Of a stretch of DNA of 64,000 bases, positions 1 to 7,403 are shown one piece after another. Made by a program: the position numbers and the translations under genes. Every line of letters starts with the position of its first letter. Positions within the stretch are counted from its first letter, which is position 1. Under the pieces are notes generated by a model, which made no database searches, was not told the origin of the DNA, and saw only the letters and a program-made list of their open reading frames with translations. The DNA comes from Leptolyngbyaceae cyanobacterium RM1_1_2 (GTDB lineage: Bacteria > Cyanobacteriota > Cyanobacteriia > Phormidesmidales > Phormidesmidaceae): contig JAAUQI010000005.1 in assembly GCA_012032345.1 (NCBI GenBank), positions 1 to 64,000 on the forward strand, read 5' to 3'.

Positions 1-82
1 ATCCCAGTTGACTGCACAACAAGTGCAATCCCTCACCTCATTTGATTTCATTCTCGATGCCCTGCTTCAAGCCGCCTTTTAG
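1..82 (+). CDS. C-terminal end of an unidentified gene (partial)
   Basis: An open frame enters from the left edge (first full codon at base 2) and ends at TAG 80-82, giving about 26 residues that begin SQLTAQQVQ and end ALLQAAF. The composition (Gln, Leu and Ala rich, helical) looks coding, but the fragment is too short to assign to a family. It reads away from the tRNA-Phe gene downstream. It could be a chance open frame; the preceding sequence would settle that. Confidence 0.45.
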   Translation, partial: SQLTAQQVQSLTSFDFILDALLQAAF

Positions 83-420
83 ACAAAAGCCCCAATTATG
101 CTTATCTTCATTTTTTATTGGTATTAGGTACTGCCGATAGGCCAGACTGCGCCCCAGGCCACCAAAAACTACCGCTCTACTCGCTTTCTCTGCGGCGACC
201 GGCTGCCTAGATTGTTGCGATCGCAGCCGCCTCAACAGTGCGATCGCGCCGCCTACGTGCTGCCAGGGAAAGAAGGGACGGCTTCGCTACCAGAAACCTC
301 ATTCTCTCCTTGAGGACTGCACAAGAAACCACGGGTTTTGGTTCGGATAGTTGCCTTCCCTCACAGCGGTTCAGCTACCGCACATAAGTTTAAATTATTG
401 GTATTGAAAGGCTAGAACGA

Positions 421-493
421 TGCCAGGAGGCGGACTTGAACCGCCGACACGAGGATTTTCAGTCCTCTGCTCTACCAGCTGAGCTATCCCGGC
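421..493 (-). tRNA. tRNA-Phe (anticodon GAA)
   Basis: The minus strand folds as a 73-nt cloverleaf. The acceptor stem GCCGGGA pairs with TCCTGGC (one G-T wobble) and the discriminator is A. The D-arm has GCTCAG...GGTAGAGC, the anticodon loop is CTGAAAA with anticodon GAA, and the T-arm is GGCGGTTCAAGTCCGCC. The CCA end is not encoded. Confidence 0.97.
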
Positions 494-627
494 TTAGCTT
501 GAGACCTGCTCAAGTGCTTAAACAACTTAGCAAACTTTTGAAGCGCTTAGCAAGCTAATCTTTCAGAGAAACTTAGATTAAGTGCGATCGCTTAATGACC
601 CTAGCGATCGCACTTCACCATTGCCAG

Positions 628-1092
628 TTAGGGACGAACCTCATTCACGGGGCGCAGGCGAGCTAACTTTAGCAAAAACTCCCCTTCTCCCTGTCCAGCA
701 TAAGATCGCACCCGCACTGTGTATAAACCCGCTTCGGTAATCCGGGCAAACAGCAGCGAGTTTGTAGTGCCATCGGGGCCATCGTCGTTTTCACCGATTG
801 TGGCACCATCGGGAGTCATCAGAGACACCAGGGTATCAAACTCATTTGAAATGACGTCAATCGCCACTTGGTCTCCTGACTTAAGCTCAATCGTGTAGTC
901 TCTAGCAAAGCCGCCAAATCCCGTAGGAATATCTTGGCTAGAGAGACTATCAGTAATTTCTTGATTATCCGGTAGCGAAACGGGTGAGTAAATTTGGCTT
1001 TGAGCATTGACCCGACTCACAGTGAGGCTAACTGTGAATAGGGCAGCGGGAATCAGCAGGATACCTTTAAGTGCTTGCGTCAGCAATTTCAT
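628..1092 (-). CDS. Secreted PPC-domain-like protein
   Basis: A 154-residue protein with an N-terminal signal peptide (MKLLTQALKG, then a hydrophobic stretch ending VNA before QSQ), so export to the periplasm is likely. The mature part reads as a beta-sandwich of the bacterial pre-peptidase C-terminal type: it contains SGDQVAIDVISNEFDTLVSL, a GENDDG-like turn and LYTVRVRSYAGQG. The start chosen is the ATG at 1092, because AAGGA lies 12 bases upstream and the signal peptide begins there; an upstream in-frame ATG at 1167 would add 25 unlikely residues. PPC domains usually bind or are processed next to other domains, but here the domain stands alone. No operon partner is visible. Confidence 0.75.
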   Translation of the reverse strand: MKLLTQALKGILLIPAALFTVSLTVSRVNAQSQIYSPVSLPDNQEITDSLSSQDIPTGFGGFARDYTIELKSGDQVAIDVISNEFDTLVSLMTPDGATIGENDDGPDGTTNSLLFARITEAGLYTVRVRSYAGQGEGEFLLKLARLRPVNEVRP

Positions 1093-1277
1093 GTGAGACT
1101 TTATTCCTTGCAGAGTCAAATGAGAGCAGCTAAGAGTAGCTGTGTCATTATGCCTAATTTCTTTCAACTACTCCAATAAACGCAGCCGCAGTTTAGGATT
1201 TTCTGGGCGTCAAATCGCTCTGTGTTTTTACCACATTTTTACTACCCGGCAGTTACGAGTCTAGCCCAGCCGCGAAT

Positions 1278-1460
1278 CTATACCTTTTTATTCCTGCCGT
1301 CTGAATTAATACATCCTGGCTTTTGGTTGTACTGACAGACTCTAGCCCAAAGTTTAGCGCGATCGCCTGGGGGGCCCGCAGAAAATAAGACGCGATCGCC
1401 GCCAATGACGCCCGCCAAAATTTTGACCCCACAGACGGGACAGATTTTTGTTTCTGGCAT
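1278..1460 (-). CDS. Small zinc-ribbon-like conserved protein
   Basis: A 60-residue protein with a Cys pair near the N-terminus (CPVCG, residues 7-11) and a second pair near the C-terminus (C42 in VCQYNQ and C50 in GCIN). This spacing suits one structural zinc site. Between them lies GGDRVLFSAGPPGDRAKLWA, a stretch I recognise from small proteins of unknown function in many cyanobacteria. It starts at the ATG at 1460 and no strong ribosome site is seen. It stands alone between the PPC-like protein and a membrane protein on the other strand. The function is unknown. Confidence 0.7.
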   Translation of the reverse strand: MPETKICPVCGVKILAGVIGGDRVLFSAGPPGDRAKLWARVCQYNQKPGCINSDGRNKKV

Positions 1461-1564
1461 AGACTTTAATGAATTTGCTGATTAATCGCAAGTGGGATCA
1501 TTATAAGAGGCAACAGAACCTGGCTTAAAGCTTGGTAATCTTATTTGAAAATTAATGAAAGATT

Positions 1565-2323
1565 ATGTCTGACGAGACCACTCCTCAAGTCCCTCAGCCA
1601 GCTTCAGATACAAGCTCAGAGATGAATGCCGCTGACACAGATAGTTCAGATAACTCCAGACCAGAACCGACAGCTAGCTCAGACAAGGCGAATGCGGTAT
1701 CGTCTGCTATTTCTAACACAGCGCCAGATTCAGCCACAGCGATCGCGCCTGCCTCCCCTGTATCTCAAAGCCGCTGGCAGCGGACTAAGACCCTGTGGCA
1801 GGGACTTCTAGCACTGGTGCGATCGCGCTTGCCAGCGTCCTGGCAGCCCCGTCTATCGAATGGGGTTTTGAGTGCGCTTTTCTTGGGGTTGGGTGTCTTT
1901 TCTTTGATTTTTGTCTTTGCTCTGCTGGCCCCGACAACTCCTCTGCCTGCCAGGCAGCCTCTAGTCGTGCTGCCCTCAGATGCACCCGCAGCGGCTGAAG
2001 CTTCCCAAGCTGAGCTAGTATTACCCCCTGAAGATGTAATTGCTGAAATTCAAGATCAAGTAGCCGGAATCACGCAGCAATACGCTGAGGGGCTGGTGCA
2101 GTCAGTGCAGGCAAACTTTCGCCAGAGCGAACTGACGGTTAATCTGGGGCCACAGTGGTATCAGCTCAGCCGCGATCGCCAGGATCAAGTCGCCAACGGT
2201 ATTTTTGAGACCGTTCAAACTTTAGCCTTTAACAAGCTGCTGCTTACAGACTCAAGCGGCAAGCCTTTGGCCCGCAGCCCGGTTGTAGGAGACAAGATGG
2301 TGATTTTGCAGCGGCAAGGTTAA
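1565..2323 (+). CDS. Conserved cyanobacterial membrane-anchored protein of unknown function
   Basis: 252 residues in three parts. Residues 1-70 are a Ser/Thr/Pro/Ala-rich disordered tail. One transmembrane helix lies at about 103-125 (SALFLGLGVFSLIFVFALLA). A soluble domain of about 110 residues contains DVIAEIQDQVAGITQQYAEG and ends with RSPVVGDKMVILQRQ. The last part resembles a domain I know only from uncharacterised cyanobacterial proteins. A disordered N-terminus before a single helix suggests it is tethered in the plasma or thylakoid membrane. The start is the ATG at 1565 and there is no close partner gene. Confidence 0.75.
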   Translation: MSDETTPQVPQPASDTSSEMNAADTDSSDNSRPEPTASSDKANAVSSAISNTAPDSATAIAPASPVSQSRWQRTKTLWQGLLALVRSRLPASWQPRLSNGVLSALFLGLGVFSLIFVFALLAPTTPLPARQPLVVLPSDAPAAAEASQAELVLPPEDVIAEIQDQVAGITQQYAEGLVQSVQANFRQSELTVNLGPQWYQLSRDRQDQVANGIFETVQTLAFNKLLLTDSSGKPLARSPVVGDKMVILQRQG

Positions 2324-2421
2324 TCCCCAAGACGTTGTCGAGAGTCAAAGTTACAATTCAGGTAGTCCCTGGTCAGACTAGTGCTTTAGTACTTCAAATT
2401 ACCCCTTGCGCATGGCATTCA

Positions 2422-2574
2422 GTTACTATTGAAGACATTTACGAGCTGTTTCGGGCTTCTCAAGCCGAAGCCGACCGGCGAGCAGCAGAGGCCGATTGGC
2501 GTCTGGAGAGGTCAGAGCAAATTGCTGCCAAGACCAGCCGAGAAGTGGCAGGTTTGACCTTTCAGGTAGAGCGC
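2422..2574 (+). pseudogene. Possible remnant of a helical DUF3782-like N-terminus
   Basis: The reading frame contains TIEDIYELFRASQAEADRRA followed by more Glu/Arg/Ala heptad-like sequence. It resembles the coiled-coil start of DUF3782-type cyanobacterial proteins that often sit with Uma2-like nucleases. It has no convincing start codon, and downstream the frame runs straight into the tRNA-Ser gene, so the full nuclease-like domain is absent. This is a weak call based only on composition and remembered family style. Confidence 0.25.
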
Positions 2575-2606
2575 AGAGCTTTATCGTTAAAATTTGTCGC
2601 TAAAAA

Positions 2607-2694
2607 CGGAGAGGGAGGGATTCGAACCCTCGTTACCCGGTTAGGATAAACAGCATTTCCAGTGCTGCGCCTTCAACCACTCGGCCACCTCTCC
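2607..2694 (-). tRNA. tRNA-Ser (anticodon GGA)
   Basis: The minus strand gives an 88-nt class II tRNA. The acceptor stem GGAGAGG pairs with CCTCTCC and the discriminator is G. It has the TGGCCGAGTGG D-arm, anticodon loop CTGGAAA with anticodon GGA, a long variable arm and the T-arm GGGTTCGAATCCC. CCA is not encoded. Confidence 0.97.
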
Positions 2695-2868
2695 AGGGGT
2701 GCATATTTCTTTCTGCACTGAATGGCTATCGTATCAGAAATCTAGTCTGGGCGTACAGGAGATCTTCAGATTTGCTCGACCCAGATTGCCTAGACTGCCC
2801 AGATTGCCTAGACCGTCCAAACCGCTATGATCGAGGCTGGGATTACTTGAATTAATTGCTTTCGATCT

Positions 2869-3237
2869 ATGACCGATTCTTACCGGGTTCATGTCTATCA
2901 TCGCCAAAAAGGTACCGATTATGCGGTGCAGGTGCCTGCTGATCGCTATATTTTACAGACAGCCGAAAATCAGGGCGCTGACCTGCCTTTTGCCTGCCGC
3001 AATGGAGCCTGCACAACCTGTGCTGTTCGCGTTCTCTCAGGGGCAGTCCGCCAGCCAGAAGCGATGGGGCTATCTCTTGAGCTGCGGCGTCAGGGCTATG
3101 CGCTGCTGTGCGTCAGCTATCCTTGCTCTGATTTGGAGGTTGAAACTCAAGACGAAGATGAAGTTTACGAACTACAGTTTGGCCGCTACTTTGGTAAAGG
3201 GAAAGTCCGTTTTGGTTTACCCCTAGATGAAGACTAG
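2869..3237 (+). CDS. [2Fe-2S] ferredoxin with C-terminal extension (FdC2-like)
   Basis: A 122-residue plant-type ferredoxin. The cluster ligands are Cys43, Cys48, Cys51 and Cys81 (C-x4-C-x2-C-x29-C), within FACRNGACTTCAV and YALLCVSYPC. The acidic C-terminal extension after residue 95 (TQDEDEVYELQFGRYFGKG) is longer than in photosynthetic PetF and matches the FdC2 group, of which Synechocystis Sll1382 is an example as I recall. Such ferredoxins are soluble electron carriers with a redox role distinct from the main photosynthetic ferredoxin. The gene is monocistronic, with the nuclease-like lipoprotein 90 bases downstream. Confidence 0.9.
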   Translation: MTDSYRVHVYHRQKGTDYAVQVPADRYILQTAENQGADLPFACRNGACTTCAVRVLSGAVRQPEAMGLSLELRRQGYALLCVSYPCSDLEVETQDEDEVYELQFGRYFGKGKVRFGLPLDED

Positions 3238-3329
3238 GGCTGGCTTGATCTAGCCTCGTCCCAGTTCTTGCCTGCATCTTTGTAGAGCTTCGCTATCTGT
3301 TTCATCAGCTTTCTATCCTGGTTGAATCA

Positions 3330-3869
3330 ATGCTGCGATCGCACTTTTGGAGCTTCTTTTTAATCTGTTTGCTGAGCGCATGCCTCTGGGGCTGTCAGGA
3401 GACCACTGCTCAGATGGAGAGCTATCAGGTGGAGGTGGAGCGGGCGCTGAGTGGTCAGGTAATTGCTCTATCAACACCGGTTGGAGCCGATCCGGGAATT
3501 TACCAGATTCGGCTAGCAGGTATTCAAGCGCCTGATTTGGCTCAAGCTCCCTGGGGCAAAGCTGCCCAGCAGCGTCTGCAGGAACTGGTTGAGTTAGGCT
3601 CAGTCCGTCTGGAGTTAGTCAGCGCTGAGCCTGACGACTACGATCGCCTCTGGGCTTATGTCTGGCGCGATCGCCAGTTGATCAACCAGCAGCTAGCCAA
3701 TGAAGGCTATGTGCTAGTCGATCAGAGCAGCTTAGCTAGTTCTCCCTATCAGCAGCAGCTAATTCGTGCTCAAGAACGCGCCCGCCTAGTCGGCCTCGGC
3801 ATCTGGCAGCCCGAGCAGCCCATGCGATTAACACCAGCAGAATTTCGTCAACAGCAGGCCCAATCCTAA
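3330..3869 (+). CDS. Thermonuclease (SNase)-like lipoprotein with altered catalytic residues
   Basis: A 179-residue protein with a lipoprotein signal peptide; the lipobox is LWGC with Cys22. The SNase-type OB-fold follows: YQIRLAGIQAPD (residues 58-69), a WGKAA helix start and DYDRLWAYVW with QLINQQLANEGYV. In the usual family motif the first segment reads R-L-x-G-I-D-A-P-E. Here the metal-binding Asp is Gln66 and the Glu is Asp69, while both Arg positions look preserved. Nuclease activity may therefore be weak or lost. It ends 7 bases before the inositol-phosphatase-family gene, so the two are probably co-transcribed. Confidence 0.8.
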   Translation: MLRSHFWSFFLICLLSACLWGCQETTAQMESYQVEVERALSGQVIALSTPVGADPGIYQIRLAGIQAPDLAQAPWGKAAQQRLQELVELGSVRLELVSAEPDDYDRLWAYVWRDRQLINQQLANEGYVLVDQSSLASSPYQQQLIRAQERARLVGLGIWQPEQPMRLTPAEFRQQQAQS

Positions 3870-3876
3870 CCAAGTT

Positions 3877-4713
3877 ATGACCTCAGCAGATTTACAGCGC
3901 TTTTTAGATATCGCCACCGAAGCAGCTCTAGCAGGCGGCGGTGTCCTCCAGAAGTACTGGGGGCAGCTTGAAAAAATTGAGGAAAAAGGCAGCGCCGACA
4001 ACTTAGTCACTGAAGCTGACAAAGCCGCCGAGGTGGAAGTGCTGGCAGTACTGCAGCGGCACGTCCCAGAGCACGCAATCTTAGCCGAAGAGTCGGGATC
4101 TGGCGGCGGTAGCGAAAGCGATTATCTGTGGGCTGTCGATCCGCTCGATGGCACCACTAACTACGCTCATCAGTATCCGTTCTCGGCGGTGTCGGTAGGC
4201 TTGCTCTTTGAGGGCAAACCCGTTGTAGGGGCAATTTATGATCCTTTTCGCAAAGAGCTGTTTAGAGCGGCTCAGGGTTTGGGAGCCACCCGCGATCGCC
4301 AACCTGTTCATGTCTCAGACACCCTAAATCTGTCCAGCAGTCTGCTGGTTACCGGGTTTGCTTACGATCGCCGAGAAACCGTAGATAATAACTATGCTGA
4401 GTTTTGTCACCTGACGCATCTAACCCAGGGAGTGCGGCGGGGCGGAGCGGCCTCTCTGGATCTAGCCTATGTCGCCTGTGGACGCTTAGACGGCTACTGG
4501 GAGCGGGGGCTGTCTCCTTGGGACGTTGCCGCCGGGGTAATTTTAGTTGAGGAAGCCGGGGGCAACGTCACCGCCTACGACCAGGGTTCCTTTGACGTTT
4601 TTTCGGGCAGAATTTTGGCTACGAACGGTCATCTTCACGCCGCAATCAGCCAGGAACTCCAGCAGGTAAAGCCGCTGCCTCAGTTTGCACCCCTGCCAGA
4701 TAGAGGCAAGTAG
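3877..4713 (+). CDS. Inositol monophosphatase family protein
   Basis: 278 residues with all hallmark metal-site motifs of the Li-sensitive phosphatase family: the E71-E72 pair in ILAEES, WAVDPLDGTTNY with Asp88 and Asp91, and LSPWDVAAG near residue 217. The family hydrolyses sugar- or inositol-phosphate monoesters with Mg2+; cyanobacterial members variously act on inositol phosphate, histidinol phosphate or fructose-1,6-bisphosphate. The substrate cannot be decided from sequence. A role as histidinol-phosphatase is worth considering because hisZ lies 1.1 kb downstream, but that is only proximity. The length is normal. Confidence 0.9.
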   Translation: MTSADLQRFLDIATEAALAGGGVLQKYWGQLEKIEEKGSADNLVTEADKAAEVEVLAVLQRHVPEHAILAEESGSGGGSESDYLWAVDPLDGTTNYAHQYPFSAVSVGLLFEGKPVVGAIYDPFRKELFRAAQGLGATRDRQPVHVSDTLNLSSSLLVTGFAYDRRETVDNNYAEFCHLTHLTQGVRRGGAASLDLAYVACGRLDGYWERGLSPWDVAAGVILVEEAGGNVTAYDQGSFDVFSGRILATNGHLHAAISQELQQVKPLPQFAPLPDRGK

Positions 4714-4907
4714 AGACAGAGTAGAGGATTTGCTATGCAGCTATTCCTAATTTGAATTGTGAAAGGCTTTTCTGGCAAAAAAGTCCTTCTACAACGCCCG
4801 CCCCCGCAAACGATTTAGGACTGCTATGGTCTGGTGCATTTAGGGAACCGGGGATACACTGAGATTAACTAACTTGGCCACACCAGGAATTACCGCTAAG
4901 GCAGCCT

Positions 4908-5858
4908 ATGAAGATCGATAAAGGGCTTTTCCAACTAGATTTCACCGATCATCACGCCGTTTTGGGGCTACCTGTAGATGCAGATGCTAAGCAGGTACGC
5001 AAACGCTACCTCAAAATCGCTCGCAAACTGCATCCAGACAGCGTTGCTACGGCCAGCGACAACGACAAAAGGCAGGCCAGCGAGTTTCTTTCCAAGCTGG
5101 TGAATCCGGCTTACGAAAAGCTGAGTCAGGAAAAAGAATTTACTGAGTACAACGTTGTACTACGGCTGAAAGGCCAGCAGCTTAAGCAACAGCCAGATAC
5201 CTGGCAGGTCAGCAGCGATTCTGCCTGTGAGCTGTTAACCAGCAGCAATATTGAGCAGCTCTATGCAGCTAGTCTTAAAGCTTTGGCAGAGAAGCAGTAT
5301 GAGTCTCTGCCTTCGACCCTTGAGATGATTGGGCAAATCAGTGAGCTAAACCTGGTTTACCTGACGCGGAAAGCAGCGGAAAGCCAGCCAGTTAGGTCTT
5401 CAGCAGCGGCAACGGCAGCGACAGCGCCGCAATCGCCTCAGCAGTCAGGGCCATCTGCTGCTGCTTCACCTGCCCCGCAGCGGCGGCAAAATGTCATTGA
5501 AAGCTATCTGAATCGAGCCAAAGAATTTGAAGATAAGCAGGACTATAATCAAGCGATTTTAGAACTGCGCGAAGCCCTCCAGTCTCATCCTAGAAATGCT
5601 CGCTGCCATCATCAGCTAGCCGGGGTGTATATGCGTAAATCACAGCCCAAGATGGCTAAGATTCACCTGGCCAAGGTGGTTGAACTCAGCCCAGACAGCG
5701 AACTGGCCAAAAGCGCCCAGCGCCGCCTGGAAAATCTGGAGCCGACCACTAGCGCTAGAGGCGGCGGTAAGGGGAGCAGTAAGGGCAGCGATCGCCAGCA
5801 GCCTGCTGATAAACCTCGGGGCGGACTCTTTGGATTGTTTGGCGGAAAGAAAAGCTGA
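4908..5858 (+). CDS. DnaJ-domain protein with C-terminal TPR repeats
   Basis: 316 residues. An N-terminal J domain (about 12-75) carries the HPD motif at residues 42-44 (KLHPDS), needed to stimulate Hsp70/DnaK ATPase. A low-complexity Ala/Pro/Gln linker follows (about 165-195), then two or three TPR units (YLNRAKEFEDKQDYNQAILE; MAKIHLAKVVELSPDSELA), and a Lys/Gly-rich tail ending FGLFGGKKS. There is no zinc-finger or DnaJ C-terminal substrate domain, so it is a specialised co-chaperone. The stop overlaps the hisZ start (TGATG), implying translational coupling. Confidence 0.85.
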   Translation: MKIDKGLFQLDFTDHHAVLGLPVDADAKQVRKRYLKIARKLHPDSVATASDNDKRQASEFLSKLVNPAYEKLSQEKEFTEYNVVLRLKGQQLKQQPDTWQVSSDSACELLTSSNIEQLYAASLKALAEKQYESLPSTLEMIGQISELNLVYLTRKAAESQPVRSSAAATAATAPQSPQQSGPSAAASPAPQRRQNVIESYLNRAKEFEDKQDYNQAILELREALQSHPRNARCHHQLAGVYMRKSQPKMAKIHLAKVVELSPDSELAKSAQRRLENLEPTTSARGGGKGSSKGSDRQQPADKPRGGLFGLFGGKKS

Positions 5859-7097
5859 TGGTTTATCAAACGCCTTCAGGGGCCAGGGATCTCCTGCCGC
5901 TAGATGTGATTCAAAGCTAAGCATTGAACACAAGCTAGATCAGGTTTTTCAATGCTGGGGGTATCACCGCATCATCACGTCTACGGTCGAACACCTGAGC
6001 ACCCTGATAGCCGGAGGAGCAATTGAGCAGTCAACGGTGATTGAGCTACAGAGCACTCAGGCCGAACGGCTGGGATTGCGGCCTGAGCTAACAGCGTCGA
6101 TCGCCAGAGCGGCGGTTACTCGCATGGCCGATATGACCCACCCGCAGCGGCTGTACTACAGCGCCAATGTGTTTCGTCGAGCCGACAAAGGTAGCCACGG
6201 CGGTCAGCAAGAGCACTATCAGACGGGTGTAGAGCTACTGGGGGCGGGTGGTAGTCTGGCCGATGCCGAGATTTTACTGCTGCTGGCTGACTGTCTCAGC
6301 AGTTTGAATCTGCATTCCTGGCATGTGGTCTTAGGAGATGCTGGGCTAACTCAGTCAATGCTGCTGCCTTTTCCGGCTGAGATGCGTCAAAAAGTCCGTC
6401 AGGCGATCGCGCGGCTTGATCGCGTTGCCATTGAAGCTCTGCCCCTTGCTCCAGCTTTACGGCGGCGTGCCCTACTGCTGCTAGACCTGCGGGGTAGGCC
6501 AGAAGACATTTTGCAGCTTGTGTCTCAGCTTGACCTGAGCGTCGAACAGCGATCCACGGTGGCAGCGCTCAAGTCTCTGATTGCCATTCTGCAAGAAACG
6601 GCTAAAACTGCTGAGGGCAAGGCGACTACAATCCCCTCACTGGTTTTAGATCTAAGCCTGCTGAAGCCTTTTGACTATTACACAGGTATTGTTTTTGAAG
6701 TGGTAGGCGATACCGAACTGGGGCGTCAGGTCATTGGTCAGGGCGGTCGTTACGACAATCTTTTGGGGGTTTTTCATCCTGAACAACGCTCCTATCCCGG
6801 CATTGGGTTTTCGCTCAACATTGAGGCTCTGCAGCAGGTATTAGCCGCTCGTCGTCAGCTGCCGCAGGCACTCCCTGCCGCTGACTGGCTGGTAGTGCCT
6901 ACCGAGGCCCCAGCAGCAGCAGCTGCCTTTGCCTATGCTCAAAAAATTCGCACAGCAGCTAATTTAGTCCGAGTGGAGGTGCATCTAGCCGAGCCGACTG
7001 CGCCTCAGGCTATTCGTGAGCTAGCGCGATCGCGGCAGATTAGCCGCATCGCCTGGATGCGACGTCGGGTTTGCCGGAAATTGAAGCCCTCTATTAG
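5858..7097 (+). CDS. hisZ: ATP phosphoribosyltransferase regulatory subunit HisZ, two apparent frameshifts
   Basis: HisZ is a catalytically inactive HisRS-like subunit that activates the short HisG in the first step of histidine synthesis. The protein starts MVYQTPSGARDLLPLDVIQ at the ATG 5858, overlapping the dnaJ-like stop. That frame then meets TAA at 5918. The homologous continuation (KLSIEHKLDQVFQCWGYHRI) lies one frame back; one more A in the AAA run at 5913-5915 restores it. The body has the expected GGRYD and YTGIVFEVV motifs. Near the end, at GG 7055-7056, the conserved tail (DATSGLPEIEALY then TAG 7095-7097) again lies one frame back. Two independent one-base losses suggest sequencing error or decay. 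Without correction, HisG activation would be lost. Confidence 0.85.
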
Positions 7098-7151
7098 GCT
7101 GGTATAGAACCAGCCTGAAGATTCGTTCAGTTGTTAATAGAGAGTGAACCC

Positions 7152-7379
7152 GTGTCCCACACCATTGTGACCAACGTTTGTGAAGGCATTGCTGACTGCG
7201 TTGATGCCTGCCCGGTGGCCTGCATTCACCCCGGCCCCGGCAAAAACACAAAAGGAACTGACTGGTACTGGATTGATTTTGCTACCTGCATTGACTGTGG
7301 CATTTGTGTTCAAGTTTGCCCGGTTGAGGGGGCTATCCTGCCGGAAGAAAAGCCCGACTTACAAAACACGCCAGCCTAG
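7152..7379 (+). CDS. Bacterial-type ferredoxin (7Fe or 2x4Fe)
   Basis: A 75-residue soluble iron-sulfur protein. Cysteines fall at 10, 16, 20, 24 and at 46, 49, 52, 56. The second group is a canonical C-x2-C-x2-C-x3-CP motif. In the first group the second cysteine of that pattern is replaced by Ile13, which suits a [3Fe-4S] site as in 7Fe ferredoxins. I prefer the GTG start at 7152 (SHTIVTNVCEG follows) because cyanobacterial homologues begin there; the TTG at 7131 is an alternative. It probably serves as a low-potential electron carrier. It lies 54 bases after hisZ and converges on mutL. Confidence 0.88.
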   Translation: MSHTIVTNVCEGIADCVDACPVACIHPGPGKNTKGTDWYWIDFATCIDCGICVQVCPVEGAILPEEKPDLQNTPA

Positions 7380-7403
7380 CCCTGTTTCTTACGGTAGCGC
7401 CGC

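Noticed and set aside
38-235. A 65-residue minus-strand open frame
   Set aside because: No motif, no ribosome site, and it overlaps the end of the plus-strand partial gene.
2335-2649. A 104-residue open frame ending in GEGGIRTLVTRLG
   Set aside because: The C-terminal peptide is the antisense translation of the tRNA-Ser gene, a well-known artefact. Only the middle part is kept as a weak remnant.
5680-5910. An upstream extension of the hisZ frame starting inside the DnaJ/TPR gene
   Set aside because: It exists only because of the frameshift. The proper hisZ start MVYQTPSGARDLL is in another frame at 5858.
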